64,000 nucleotides of DNA from Fratercula arctica. Lineage: Eukaryota; Chordata; Aves; Charadriiformes; Alcidae. The notes under the pieces were generated by a model. The model saw only the letters and a program-made list of their open reading frames with translations. It ran no database searches and was not told where the DNA came from. The DNA is taken from positions 36,398,355 through 36,462,354 of the forward strand of contig CANTUZ010000007.1 in NCBI GenBank assembly GCA_947846985.1, in the 5' to 3' direction. This document shows, piece by piece, positions 25,205 through 39,150 of this stretch (positions within the stretch are counted from its first letter, which is position 1; every line of letters begins with the position of its first letter). The position numbers and the translations under genes were made by a program.

Positions 25205-27387
25205 TTATCGTTTCTCCAAGGACCTTTATGGCAGATACACAACTCAAGTCATTGTCAAAAGCAATAAAATAACACTGTAAGTAACATAACAAGTTTTCCT
25301 ATACTTTCCAATTAATGTCAATTTATGAATCTCCAAATAACATAGCCAAACATATTTTATTTATTTTCATTTACATACCACGGAAGAACATCTCAGCTTC
25401 TAGGTGCCCTGACATAACAACAAACATCATAAACCTAAAACCAGCAGAATAGCCAAATAAATATAGAACTACCAGGTAAAAACAACTCTGACCAAACCAC
25501 CTTATCCCTTCTGACAGCTACAGAACAAACCTCACCCTACACATTCTGGGTCCATTTCAAAAAGCTGGACTCTGCACTTTATTCTGAAGGCCAGTCTTGC
25601 CAAGCTCAATTTGAGAGGTGAAGGGCATCCCAAACTATGAAGACGTTCTCTTCTGAGCAGGGAGAAATCAGTGTCAGCATTTCTGATAACTGCAACTGTA
25701 GCCATGCAAGAAGCTGGATCTAAGCACTTGTTTCAAGAAATACACATCTTTTTACCAACACCTTATATTTCTGCCAGCAAATATCTCAGCACCCCTGTAA
25801 CCTGCTCACAGAGCATAATTCTACCAATTGAACTGGTCGCCCAGTTGTTTTAGTCTGCAGATGGATTTTTGAGACACATTTCACAACACACAACACCTCT
25901 ACCTTCAGGCAACAAAAATAAGGTCAGCAGCAATGAAATGCAGCAGAAAATGGTTGCATCCTCCTGGGTGACTTTGTTATGTGTCTACACACAACCAGAA
26001 CTATAAGTGCCATTCATTCGTAGATTCCCATCCTAGCTTTAAACTAGGAAACTCAAGTACTGGCAGCAACATAATCCTGGCAGCAAGGATTACAGCAAGA
26101 GATGGAAATTCCTCTTGGACACCAGGAAAATCTTCAGACCATTGTTTACCTAGTTCTGTAGCCTCTAACTCCACTGTGTAACACAGAGGCCAGCCAGCCT
26201 ATACCGACATTAAGTAGCATCTTTGTTGACAGTGTAGATCTACTCAAACAAGAAAATGAATGGAAAAAACCTGCAACTAGTCATTTTTTCTGTTTAAGAG
26301 CCTACAGCAGGCTGGGAACTAGGAGACATTCCATTTGTCAGCTGTGCAATTGCAGCTATCATTCGTTACTATTCAAATCCTCTGGTAGCTTCTACAGCCC
26401 ACCAGTTTAATCAGCAAGAGGTCAGACTGCTGAGATGCATAGCTGCCTTCCTTGGCCTAGCCTGACAAAGCCAGCGAGATTAATAGCCCTAGCATAGGCA
26501 AGGGGCAAGTATTTTGGGGAATTAGCAGCTTATCTCTCCATCTTCTCACTTCCATCCCTTGCATGCTTGTGGGCTAAGAATAGCAACAGTACTGGGACTC
26601 CAGAGTACTCTAGGCACAGATTTGTTCCTGGGATCTCCGAGAAGAAACTTAACCACAGGAGAGTACCAAAACCATGCCCCAACCAAGGACAACATCTAAT
26701 CATAGCCTAGTCCAGAGAACAGTGAGTGGTGGATGGCCATTGATCAGAGATGAATGCTATAGCTAATGACAAAAGCTAATGAAAAAAAGTGAAGGAAATC
26801 AGAAGCAAACTGAGAATTACCTTAACACCCCGATTTCCTATTCTCCAACTAAACATGGAACATTAACCTCACAATAAATCACTGCCAAGATTGCCAGTTT
26901 TTTATCCTGGAGATGATATTTTAAAGCAGGAGCTAAATGTTATGTCAGCATGCACTTTTGCTTGACAATTTCCCCCTGCAAAGGACTCTTGGGATTTCTC
27001 CATCCACAACAGATGAGGCTTTAAAGAGCAAACCATGCCTCCACAACATAGGAGATGGTTATCTCTTATATCTGGAAATTAAAAATAAGTGTGTAAACAG
27101 TGGCTCTTCCAGAGTATAAGACAGATATGATCATCGTCCTTTTCCACAACAGGGGCACACATAGGCCTTTGAAAGATTCACACTTTATACTTGCATTACG
27201 TAAGGAGGAAAGAAAATCCTATTTGTGCAGCAGTATGGATAATCCTCTCTTCTTTTTGGATATATCTGGGCACAGTACTTTGGTGGGCTTTTAAACTCTT
27301 CCAAAAGATGCGGGAAGGTTTGGGAAAATGTTAAGTTTTTATCCAGAGATAACTCAAAGGGTTTTTGAAAAAGTCTCCAGCTATAGG

Positions 27388-27400
27388 GTGTGTGTGTGTG
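27388..27400. repeat. (GT)6 short microsatellite
   Basis: Six GT units plus a final G, near the lower limit of a microsatellite. Confidence 0.75.
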
Positions 27401-28000
27401 CTGTGCACAGAGTTGTTGACCGACCTTCAAGATATAAATGCCAGGTATTTTTAATCACTAAAATAAAAAAAGTCAAAAATAATTTTCTGGGTTAAGAACC
27501 ATTAAGTTTTAATAATAAGATTATCATAGCTAGCAGAGTCTCTCTTCCAAGTACTAAAGGAAATGTCTACTTTGCTACCACTAAATAAAAAAAAAAAGCA
27601 TTTTAAATACTAAAAAAGTAAATAATGTTATGTAAGAGCATCATTATATTTCTGAAGGGCATTTTTAAACTAAAACTTAGCATATAATTTTGAAGCTACC
27701 CGTGAATGCTGCATTTTGTTAATTTCAGGCACTAATGTTCAATGGTTTGAAAATTTTTAATGAGAATGGCCATCTCTGTAGATTGAAGATCTTGAAAAAC
27801 AGAATTAAAAGCTGATGTCTTAAAAGTGACTCTGCCTTCAAACATTCAAAAATTCTCATATTAACTCATTCTCTATTCATTTGGCTGCTGTGTACTACTG
27901 CATCCCCATAAGCTATCCTGCCCCAAATCAAGCAATACTGTGCAGGGAATGACGATTAATATACTTTATGGAAAAAAAGATTTGTTAGGCCTTTTAGAGA

Positions 28001-31000
28001 TAGAGAAAAATATGCCTTAATTTTCAGACTGAAGCTGAAGCCCTGGGCTGCCATCAAATGCATCTCCCCTCATGATCAACAGAACTGGAAATGCTGACTG
28101 AAAATCAAGTTCTCATTATCAGTTTTCAGGTAACTGCAAGGAACGTTCTTCCTGTATTACCAAAACCTACATGATTGTTGCATTCCTGCACAGAAGAAAT
28201 GCATCATTAAAGAGGTCAAAGAGAGTGGTTAAGTGGTAATAAAAGAGCCTTTAAATTTTATGGCATGTCAGATTTGAGCTGATTTCTCATGGCTAATTCC
28301 CCACTTCTTGTGTTGGCAACAAGTTTGTAGGACATGAGCTCAATTCTCATGCAAGAATTAGTTTCTCCCACCATTAGCAGTGAAGGTCCCCTAAAAATAG
28401 GAGTCTGGTTTTGTTTTCATGTCTCTGTTCCTAATAGAATATCAATATTATAAAGGATGTAAATTGAAAGCCCAGAGAGGCCCACATCTGAATGTACTCT
28501 GGCCTGAGTTATTTTCATTTCTATATAATACAATTTTAAAACCTTAGAGAGTCATGAAAACAAAAATGACAATTTCTAAATGCACTCATAGAAGTTATAA
28601 TAAAAACACACATTTCAACAGTTTAACTGTCATCCTGTCTTGTTACCTGTAATCACAATGATTGAAGTTTCTGTATTTCAAAGGCAAAAATAGCAGTGAC
28701 ATAATAAGGAAAACCTATTGCAGTTCATTAGTCATGGTACATTAGAAGAAAGAGATTCTTTGGCAATTTTATGGCCATTTTAAAAGTGGTGCCTTCTCAA
28801 AAGAGAAAGTCTTAAGACATTCATATTTCACTTATTTTTCAGGGGCTGGGTAAGCCACATCTAGGAAAACAGTGAATTCAAGGAGGCCATGCAGAGGGAA
28901 GGAAGAAGGGTTTGGGAACTGCAGATCCAGTGCAGAGATTCAGCATCTTGTTTATTTGTAGTGCCTGACCTACACCCGCATACCCAAACGCTCAGAGGAG
29001 TGAAGAGTTCAAAAACTTGATCTGCATTTGAAAGATGTGACACAGACCTCTGTGGGGAACAGTAAACAAGCATCAGATTTTTCTTCCCCAACAAAGCAAT
29101 GTTACACCCTATAGGAAGCCTATGCAACTTACACTGACAATTTTAGCCCATAATGGAAAAAGGGTCTGTGGCTGAATAGGTAGCTTTTAGAGTCATAGAA
29201 AGTGATGCACATGGGGTGGGGGAGAGGGGGCAGTGAGCTCAAATCTAATTTTCCATATAAAATTATCATCACTTAGGGTCAAGTCCTTAGTGTTAGAAAA
29301 GATCATTTTATGAAAACATCAGCGCCGTTCACAAAAGTCGCATAAAAAAGGAAGCAAACGTTAAGAATTATTAGGACAGAAGTAAAAAGCAGAACTATGA
29401 TGCAGTTTTATGAATCTACGGTGTGACCATATCTTGAGTGCTCCAAACACTTCCAGTTGCCCTACTTTAAAATGAATGGAGCAGAAATAGGAAACGTGCA
29501 GAGAAGGAAAGAGATGGTCATCAAACATATGTTACAGCTTTCATATTGCATACTATATAATCATCCTGCAAAAAGAAAAGAGTGGGGATATGGCATAGGT
29601 CTATAAAATCATGAATATCATAAACAGGGATAGAGAATGGCTGTTGAGCATTACTTTCGATAGAAGAATTATCTGGACTACCTTTTGCTGACTTCAAAAT
29701 AAAACTATAAAGAAATACAACAAGAATTGATTACATTCAATTTAAGCACTGCAACCAAATGAAGCATTAAAATTGAAAGGCTGAATAAACCGAGCTGAAG
29801 ACCAATGTATGTACATGCCTATGGAGAATAATCAGCTTTCTTAGTTTTCAACTGGTTTGTGATACAAGATAAAGCAAAATAATTCTCACCGAGTTTTAAA
29901 TTATGAATGATTCAGTAAATTATTGATGTTAAAGGTACATTAGCGTTTACTTTTAGCTTCCATCACTCTTCTTCTCTGTTTAACTATTCGTTAGTAACAC
30001 AGACAGTTTTATTGAAGGTAAGAAATAGCGGGCCCTTTTTACACTGTAATTCAAAGTAAAGAGCCTACACACAGATATCTAACCTGGGAGCCTCTTCAGT
30101 CTCTAGAGAGAATTGTACATGATGACCAGCACTAGAACTAACAAAGGTTTCATCCAGAGTCAGTGATTTAGTGCCATTGTGCAAGATCTTTACAACCTAC
30201 AGTGAATCACACTGAAGGCAAAGGGAATGTACAAATTAAGGGCCTAGTCTTGCAAACATCTGGCATCTGAGCTAAACCTACTCTTGTTTCAATTAAGTTT
30301 TCTATTTTTTCTGAAGGCAATGAGGTGGGCATCAGTGACTTATTTACAATTCTCCACCTTCTCTTGCAGTTCAAAGCTTTCAGCAATGGCTCCCAAGAAA
30401 ACAGCACCCTCTACAGTACGCACCTCCTGCTCTGCTGCAGGGAATAGATTCCTTTTGTGTCTAAGACCAGTTTGCATCATGCTTTAGATTACTGACCATA
30501 TTTTCTGGTGATGGAGAAATTCCAACGGGGGAAACTGTACACTGCAAGTCAAGTCTTGGGTGTGAGTGAATAGAAGACTTGGGAAAGAAAAGGAATTGGG
30601 TCATTTTTAACCTGCACGCTTCCATTATCACTGGCAACCATCTCAAGATGAAGCATTTAATTTTGCCTGATATATAAGCTCTTTCTGATACTAAGCAGTT
30701 ATTCAGAAGCAGAGGGCTAAGAAATCATGGACCATGAAGAATCCAGCTTCTTTTCATTAAAGTTAATCAAAGCTGTGTCACTAAAGCTAATTTGAGCAGA
30801 ATAAAATAAAATCTAGATATTTTCTATTCCTCTGTTATGCAAATTAACTGTGACATGCACAGCTTTATTGCTTATTTCAACAACAGCAGGAAACCCAGGT
30901 AAGCTAACGCATTTTTCTTTTACAATTTACACTTCAAATTATATGATCACCCACAGCATGCTGCATCGCAAAATACTGCAGGCTGACAAAACACAAGATA

Positions 31001-33591
31001 AGGATTTCATTGCTTGCAACAAGCATTTCAGGACTGGCAAGAAAATGACTGGCAATGTTTTCAAATAAAAAATACTATCATTATGGTAAATAGTCATTGG
31101 GTTTTCTTCTTGGGTGAAGCCTTAAAAATGTCTCCAACGCTCAGTAAAACATTTTTATGTATGTGATTATGAACTGCAGACAATCACCTGCTTCTGAAAA
31201 GTTTAGAGCCACATTTAAGCTTTTGTAATCAAACATGGAAATGAAATCACCTTGTGGCACTTACAATCTTGATTAAATGAGACTACTCTTTACTAGTAGT
31301 CACTTAAAACTACATCATAACCTGTTTTCAGACTGTCTGTGAAGCTCTACCTTCACTCTGCAGAAAGCACAGTCAATTCTTCCTTTAGTTTTACCTCCAT
31401 AAGCAGCTCCAACCCGAAAGGACACTATCACTGCAAAAAGTGCCCTATATTTCCCAGGACTTAAATTTATCATACGGCAGAGGGAAAACAATAGCAGAAG
31501 GCTAGAGAGAACTTAAGCATTTGCACCCTTTTAAAGCCTAATTTGCTAGAAAGCCAGCGCTCTTTCCCCAAGATGGTATAGCTACGAGTACAACCTTTTT
31601 CAGAGGGTCTTGGAATCTACTCCAGATGTTTGAAGTAATACTGAATCTATTCTCACTGATGATGAAATATCCTTAGATTTAAACAAACTAAGAGCTGTGA
31701 GGCTTACTTAAATGCAAACACAACGTATGTCCTTTGCGGAACACAGAAGTGCTGTGAATTCTTGACCAGATACAACACCATAATGTGATTTTTTTTCAGC
31801 AAATGCTGGGCCAGCATAGCTACTTCTTCTGAAGTTGTTGAGAAATGTATCACAACAGGCTAAAAGACTAGACTAAGGTGATCTCAACCCATAAATAGCC
31901 ACGCAAATTGCTAACACCAGTCATAAGGACAAATGAGAAATGAAAGCATTCATTTTCATTCTGAAATGAACATGGAGTCCCTTCCAATGGCAAATGCCCC
32001 TTCTATTTCCCAAACTCATTACAGCACAAGCATGCATAGCACCACATCTTTGAACAAGAGGAAAAGGGATTTCCTATGAAGAATACCGTAACAGAAAGAA
32101 TCACAGTAGAAGATTACACATTTATTATTGGCAATGCTTCAAGGTTTTTTGGTCAAGGAAACCTCAATCAAAACTAACAAAGTTTCAGCAGCAGATTCAA
32201 TTAGATCTGACCTAAAATTATTCACTTCCAGTATTTTCATACACTGGAAATCCCCTGTCCCATATGCAATATATTCCTTTTGATCTAGGTGCATAGAAAA
32301 TTATGGAAGTTTGCAGCAGTTTCCAGGCAGAGGAAGAGAAAACTTGGTTCAAGCTATAAAGTTAATTGGAGGCAATCTGGAAAGAGAGAGGGTCACTTTT
32401 TTCCTGGAAACTCCCTGTACTCAGTCACTGTTGCTGATCAAAGACAGTTGTTTCATTCAGATTTTGAACACCCTATATAGGGGGTGTTTTGGTTCACTGG
32501 AACTATTGAGGAAGCTCATGTTGCATCAAAGAATGACAACCGATTGCCTTGAATTCAGCTTTCCAGGAATAATAACTAATAACATAATAAAGTAAGTCAC
32601 ATCACAAGTGGCACCTGGAGGTACTGTGGTTCAGCCTCCCTCCCTCTGAAACCTGAAGTAATGATTTAGGAAACTTTTCCTCCAATTTAATTACAATCTC
32701 ACTTCAACATAATAGAGCATCCATAGACCTAGTTCACTTCAAGCCAACACAGAACAAGCAGAGTCTAACTCTGAATTTGGCCTTGGACATTTCTGAATAA
32801 ATCAAAGCCCTGTCACTTTGAAATGTTTATTTATTAAATCTTGCCTGCTTCTGTGTTACTTCAAAAAAATGCTTAAGGAATCACTGTATATGTTTCACAT
32901 GCAACCAACCCTCCCTAGAAAATGAATGAATTTTAAATGCACAACCAAACTATTTATACTTGTAGACTAGCATTTTCTTTTTTAAAAAAACAGCTTTTTA
33001 GGATTTTAGTTTAGTCCTGTTTCCTAACACAGTGAAAACTTACGCTATCATTACATCACTATAACAAGACAGTCCCAATTCCCACAAGAATTTCTCAAAT
33101 AATAAAGATTCTGCAAAGCTACTGGCCTTTCAACATTTTCAGATAACTTTAAACTACCCTTTTTAATTATAATTACTCTTATTATTTCACAGAGTGATTA
33201 CACTATTCAAGGTTTGCAGTGTGTGTCACCTATGGAAAAACAATGAATGGTCTGTAGGTAACAGTGAGTGGTAATTTCTGAAGCCAGGGGTCTCCCAATA
33301 TTCTGCAACACTGATATAGTGTCAAGCATTAAAAATAACAAAATGGACAAAATTATATATGAATTGGTTGCTTTGCTAATGATCAAAGTCTTATACCCCT
33401 ACCAAGATTCCTCTTTATGCTTACAGAGTCTAGGTCATCTGAAATTTTCTAGACATCTGAAATTGTACCTTTTTCCCAGCGACCAAGTACATATGAGTCT
33501 TGAGGACCTGGTAATTTTTTACAGCCTAAGAAGATGCTGCTTTGGAGTGACATAACAGCAGCCTCCTGATTGCTACAGGGGCGGGGGGAAT
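28001..33591. other. Unique AT-rich sequence without supported gene
   Basis: No gene, RNA gene or recognised repeat. A G-rich patch at about 29214-29231 has three runs of four to five G, one short of a four-run quadruplex motif. Open frames stay below 100 codons. Confidence 0.55.
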
Positions 33592-33793
33592 CAGGGGGAC
33601 ACAGCCAGGCTCTTCACGGAGTTGGCATGGTGAGAGAACAGGAGTGGAATAAATTGGAGATGGTGGGGGGAAGGGAAGTTCACAAAAGATTTAAGGAAAG
33701 ACTATTTCCCTGTGAGAACAGTCAAGCAGTGGAACAGGGCCCAGGGAAGCTGTGCTGCCTCTATCCCTGGCAGTTTCCAAGGCTCAGTTGGAC
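33592..33793 (+). mobile_element. Older CR1 3' fragment, left part (interrupted)
   Basis: Degenerate CR1 sequence close to the ORF2 end: ACACAGCCAGGCTCTTCACG, then a decayed version of the 'aggaaagactatttccctgtg' and 'cagtggaacagggcccaggga' words, ending AAGGCTCAGTTGGAC. It stops abruptly where sequence from an upstream part of CR1 ORF2 begins. Its continuation is found at 34341-34413, so this copy was split by a later insertion. Left boundary is approximate. Confidence 0.72.
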
Positions 33794-34246
33794 TTGGCAC
33801 TGGTGCGGCCTCACCTCGGGTACTGTGTTCAGTTCTGGGCCCCTCTGTACAAGAGGGACATTGAAGTGCTGGAGCGGGTCCAGAGGAGAGCTACCAAGCT
33901 GGTGAGGGGTCTGGAGAGCAAGCCATATGAGGAGAGGCTGAGGGAACTGGGCATGTTTAGTTTGGAGAAGAGGAGGCTGAGGGGAGACCTCATTGCCCTC
34001 TACAACTACCTGAAAGGAGGGTGTAGAGAGGTGGGGGTTGGCCTCTTCTCCCAGGTGAATAATGACAGGACCAGAGGAAATGGTCTGAAGTTGCAGCAGG
34101 GGAGGTTTAGACTAGATATTAGGAAGAATTACTTTACTGGAAGAGCGGTCAGGCACTGGAACAGCCTGCCCAGGGAGGTGGTTGAGTCACCATCCCTAGA
34201 GGTATTTCAGAAACATGTAGATTTGGCACTTCAGGGCCTGCTCTAG
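33794..34246 (+). pseudogene. CR1 ORF2 C-terminal remnant (no catalytic domain)
   Basis: An open frame of about 150 codons matching the region between the CR1 reverse transcriptase domain and the ORF2 stop. A longer frame can be read from 33752, but its first ~14 codons come from the flanking older CR1 in another register and are not part of the original protein. No catalytic residues are included, so it has no expected enzyme activity. Confidence 0.8.
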
Positions 34247-34340
34247 TGGCAGAGATTGTAGGGTTTTTTTTGTGTGTGTATGGTTGGACTTGATGATCTC
34301 AAAGGTCCTTTCCAACCACGAAGATTCTATGATTCTATGA
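33794..34340 (+). mobile_element. Younger CR1 retrotransposon, 5'-truncated, inserted into an older CR1
   Basis: About 547 bp of the CR1 3' end in plus orientation. It enters ORF2 downstream of the reverse transcriptase catalytic core and stays open for about 150 codons to the normal TAG stop at 34244-34246, with recognisable words such as [37 protein letters not shown] and [18 protein letters not shown] ~94-bp 3' untranslated region follows, with 'ggttggacttgatgatctca' and a final pair of ATTCTATG octamers. 5' truncation is typical of CR1. The open frame and regular 3' end suggest it is younger than the copy it sits in. It cannot be active because it lacks the 5' region, endonuclease and most of the reverse transcriptase. 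Confidence 0.88.
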
Positions 34341-34413
34341 CAAAGCCTCGAGTAACCCAGTCTGCTCTTATGGCTGACCCTGTTTTGAGCAGGAAGTTGG
34401 ACTGGAGACCAAC
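34341..34413 (+). mobile_element. Older CR1 3' fragment, right part (continuation)
   Basis: Directly after the younger element the sequence resumes as CR1 3' untranslated region: a decayed 'cctcgagtaacccagtctg' word followed by 'agttggactggagacc'. In intact CR1 3' ends these words follow directly on the AGGCTCAGTTGGAC word that closes the left part at 33793. Order and spacing fit one element cut by an insertion. No terminal octamers remain. Confidence 0.68.
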
Positions 34414-36893
34414 TATGTCAAAATTAATCAAAAGCCCTCCAAACTCTTCCTCCTTCTTCCCGCAGGTATGAAAAAAAGGCAACTGATTTTTATTAAGAAT
34501 GAGTGCTGGACAAATATTCTTGTCCCAATTTCCGCTTTCTTTTTTGTATCAGACAAAACATTTCCCCAATGTCCTTCATTTTCAGATGATTTTCAGCTGT
34601 GTAAGGAAATAATATCTAAATAACAGCCATATTGTATGTTACTGTACATATTTGACAAGCATTGAAGTCAGCTGCCTTCACACATTTCACAGATAAAAGA
34701 AACTGGCCGACTATATATCCTTCCTGAAGGTAAAATGCACATATAAAATAGGCATGGCATTGGCAGTTACAAAAAAAATAATAAATGTATAGAAGAATCA
34801 ACTTATGTTACCAGATGATGATTTTTCAAGAATTTTCCTTTTGCTTTCCACTGGTTTTAAGTTTTCATAGATATTGGATCTCATAAAGAAGATGATGTGA
34901 CTGAACATGAGCATAATGCTCTGCTCAGATGCATTCAACATCACCGAACATAAATTCCTCTGCTAGGACACAGAGATAAAGGAGGAATATGCTAAATGTG
35001 TAGTGCTCCTTTTAAGCCTCATAAGTTGATTGGAGATTTTATTTATAAAATAAGTTTCTGAATGTCTCAGGAAATCTCACTCAGCCACTCTGGTTGGTAA
35101 AGAAAAGGTCACTGACTGAAGATGGAAAGCAAAGCCTAGACTACTACAGATTTGCTTTCTTAATGATGTAACAGACATTGACCACAGAGTGACTTTTGCA
35201 TCTGTGCTATTCACATTTGGAATCTATTTATATTTCTTTCACAAAGCCAGTCTTGGTTCTTTTAACCTCATTACTGCCATCCCCTGCTTCCTCACTAGAC
35301 AGCAATTTGGAAAAAAAGTCAAACAGAAGAACTGATTCGTATGCACTATGAATGGAGGAAAGTGCTTAAGACTTCTTTGTTTTAGAAGTGTTCTTTTCTT
35401 CCTGACAATGACACCTGCAGAACTAAATGTAGGTATTTATCTACTTCTGGATATGTCAGAGTACCTCAGAAAAACACGCTCCATAGATTTCACAGTCCAA
35501 GCTGCTTAAAGTCAGAAAAGGAAGAAAAGAGATCATTTATATTCCAGGACCCATTGAAAGGGTACACAGTATGTTCTTACATCACAGAATCCATCCATCA
35601 TGAAAATAAACAAGTTATAACTTTAAATGATTGGGGATATTTTCCTTTTTCTCCAACAGGAAAAAAAGAACAGGATTTTTTCAGAGAGCCTATTTAATTT
35701 AAATGAGGAAATATTGTTGAAACACTCTCATAAATGTCTAGATCATCATCAGTAATGCCTTCCAAATACCACCCATACATAGTTCTATTTTTAATGTTGG
35801 ACTGCTCTTGAAAGCTGCTAAGAAAAACATTTATTCATAACACATAAAGCTATACCCTGTCTAAGCATTTCCCTCCATTTGGGAACCCCAAATGTTGGTA
35901 AAATTTTAGGAATTATTTTTAAAATTTTAAAGGAACTGAAGTCCTATATTTTAGTTTTCTTCCAAAACTAACATTCAAGGACCAGATCCTGTAAACTTTA
36001 CCTCACGAGTCATTCATCAGAATGCAAATAAAACCTTTCAATTCTGCAGGACAGACTCAATAAATACATATCACTCTAGTAATTAAAGGTAACCCATTAA
36101 AACACCACACATTTTATTTTAGCTTACAACTTCAATACAAACTGATGTGAATCAGCCTTTTCCCTTAGGAAGTCTACTTTCAGAAATGCAGTGAAGTCCT
36201 TTCCAGAAAATCTAGGTAAGCGTATTACGTATTTACACGTTAAACGAAAATTTTATTAGCTCTTAGGAGCAATATTATTGAGGATTGAGAGTTGTCTTTG
36301 CAGAACACTCGTATCTGGTAATCCACCATTTCCAAACCAGAACACGTCCTGTGCTGGATTACAAGTCATCTAAGGTTACTATGTCTTTGTTTTTTCAGGT
36401 TATGCCTACATCTTTTGTCTATAGGATGAAACTCAATGGAATTGTCTTTCTGAAAACAAAAAAGGGTGCTACAGCCTGGCACAGCCATAAAACTCTGCAG
36501 CCTGTCTTTTAAAAAGTTATTTTACCTATAGCATGGACCTTGATCAACATACAGAGCCATTGCTTGGAGAGCTGAGCCTGCTGAAAACATACACTGGTGT
36601 GTCTCATTTAGGGAAAGGAATTTTTTTACTCTCTTTTTCTCTTCAGTCAAATTCAGTAAACACATTTTTCATTGCCCCTTTATGTACCCCGGTCTTATGC
36701 TAATACTTGAATGTTTGCTATTGTTTTAGTTATTAAATTTATATCATCAAAATAATGTAATTTGTGAACCCTGTACTTAGCTATACCCAGAACAGCACTG
36801 AAAATCTGCTTCACTGTCCCCCAATTTCCACAAATGCCATAAATACTGCTAGAAAATATCAGCTCTGCAATAACTTTCATAAAAGAGCATCTC

Positions 36894-36937
36894 AAAAAAA
36901 AAAAAAAAAAAACAAAACAAAAAACCAAAACAACCAA
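36894..36937. repeat. A19 run with AAAAC-like extension
   Basis: Nineteen A, then irregular CAAAA/CCAAAA units. Low complexity. Confidence 0.85.
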
Positions 36938-39106
36938 AGCTCAAGAGCTGCAGTCTTGTGTCAGAAGAAAATTCCTGATAACCATCAACATCTTTAAGCT
37001 TAAAGAAAATTGTACTAAAATTTTTTGCTGAGTGTTCACCTCTATATTATTACAAACCTGAAGTTACAGTGTATTTACCCTGTACTCTGTAGTGATTATA
37101 CACCTGCATGATGTATTAGCACATAGTGACAATTTGTTTCAGCTCTGTTTCAAGGCTGACAGAAAAACTTGGATTGGAGCTGACATGGCACCACAGCCAA
37201 ATGGTTACAAGAAGTAATTGGGCAGCAAGCCTGAATGGTCTTTTCATTGCTTTTATTTAAAATTATATTGGTAAGGGATTATTTCCCTCCTGTTTTAACT
37301 TGGTACACAATTTTACATGGCACATCTCATCAGCAGAGAGTAACAAAATGCTGTGTTTCCAAGGGAACTAAAAGGGAGCATTCCCACAGGTCCCAAAGCA
37401 AGGTGAGCGTGCTGCGGCTGTAGTCGCTAACACAACAGACAGGGGCTGTTGTTGTTGCAATGCTACCACAGCTCCCAAGAGACACAAATATTGTTACTGA
37501 AACTCTTCACCTGTGAGACAGCCCCACAGCAGATTGAAGAGCACCAGGAGAAGCAGCCAGGAACCAGATTTCAGTCCATTTTGATCTCACTGTGCACCAT
37601 CTTCACTCCCAGCCTGCTTCCCCAAAACCAGCATCTCCTTTCCCAAGCCTCCCGCAGGCTCCCACAAGGCTAGAGCATGGTGCCAGGCAGTGCTGCGCAT
37701 AACTTAAGATTTTTCCCTGTAAGAGGAACATACTTTGGAAGTTTAAGATAATACCTTGAAAAATAAGAGCTTTGCTGGCCTGGCCTTTCCCTTCTTCCCC
37801 CATCTATATGTTGATAATTGATACCTTTACATTTTGATCATCTGTTCCAGTGGCTTTAGCACAGGTTTAAGTATATTTTCTCTAGTTTTTGTAAACACAC
37901 TTGTGATCATCACTGTAAAGGTAACAGACAGCCAGTCATTAATTAGAAAAACTTGCCACCCTGATTTAGAAAAAAAGTTGGTAGGAGAAAGAAATCAGTT
38001 TGAGCTGGATTTCTCTCAACTCAAGGCCTCACAGATTTCTAATAAAGGTCTTTACTGTCCTGCTCAAAGAATCCATTTCTCCCAAGCTTCCCAACTCTTT
38101 TCTGTTTGAAAGGTTAAGTTTCACTGCCAGTTTTATGTTCAAATGTAGTTTTCTACTACTTTTGAACAAGTGGATTACATCAGTCTGTTAAATCCCAAAT
38201 CTTATAAAATACACAGAGTGATGATTTAATGACAATCCAGCTGGTAGGAGATACTGCCACTCAATAATAGACATGCAAGGAAATACCACTGGTATGAAGT
38301 AAAATACATTTTATAATTAACACACTAAAGAAAATTAATGGAAATCTGTGGAAGTGAGCTTTTCAAATAAAATTGCATTAATGAGAATAGAAATACAGCA
38401 AAAATAGAATCTGGATGACACTTTCGGTAGGTGGATCCCTAATTAAACACTTGTCTATGACACTGCTGGAGAAAAAAAAACAGATCTTTTTTCCCCTCAC
38501 AAAGAACAAGTTTCTAGTCATAAAACAGTTTCTCAACTAATTTAGTTCCTATATATCCATTTCATTTCCACATGGATACAGAAACGAAGCAAGCCCCATA
38601 TCAGCAAAGCATAAGCAGAAGCTTAACTTTAAGCAAGTGGGTATGCATTTTAAACTCCATGCTTGATTGGTTTTCTTTAATAGACCTCTAATTCACTGCA
38701 ATCAATAGATCTACTGCACACATACTGAAGGCTGAAAGCATAGATTAACCAAAATATATAGGTTATTTCTAATGACCAAGCATGTATTTTGCACATGCAT
38801 ATATCAAATGACAGAATGGAAATCCTGAGCACCAGAGCACCCTCCACCAGCAACAGAGGGGAAAGGAAGAGGCTGAAGCTTTCTTGGGCCTCCTCACCCA
38901 ATTCTTACCTGCCTCTCTTATGTCTGATCTGCCCATTTAATTTCAAACCAAGCCTAACAAGAGCCTTGCCCATAATCCATTACGGCAATTTCCTTTGAGA
39001 AGCTATGTATGAAACCATTTTTATGCCACTTTCAATTTGCATAATTCCCAATCCAAACAACCCCAAGTTTTGAAAGTATCCTCATTCTCTGCTTTGTGGT
39101 TTTTTT

Positions 39107-39150
39107 AAAAAAACAAACAAACAAACAAACAAAAAACAACCAAAAAACCC
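39107..39150. repeat. (CAAA)5 tract in A-rich sequence
   Basis: Five perfect CAAA units at 39114-39133 inside a longer A-rich patch that grades into CCACC words. Confidence 0.85.

Larger units (their letters stand above)
22976..28000. other. Unique AT-rich sequence without supported gene
   Basis: No gene or interspersed repeat is recognised. It holds an (AAT)6 repeat (25187-25204), a short (GT)6 tract (27388-27400) and T-rich stretches around 23600-23860. The 127-codon frame at 24685-25068 has no domain. Confidence 0.55.

Noticed and set aside
29214..29231. Possible G-quadruplex
   Set aside because: Only three runs of four to five G are present, one short of the four-run motif.
34440..34466. 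Good splice-acceptor-like polypyrimidine tract ending CAG at 34464-34466
   Set aside because: The sequence after it soon runs into stops and has no partner exon or donor.
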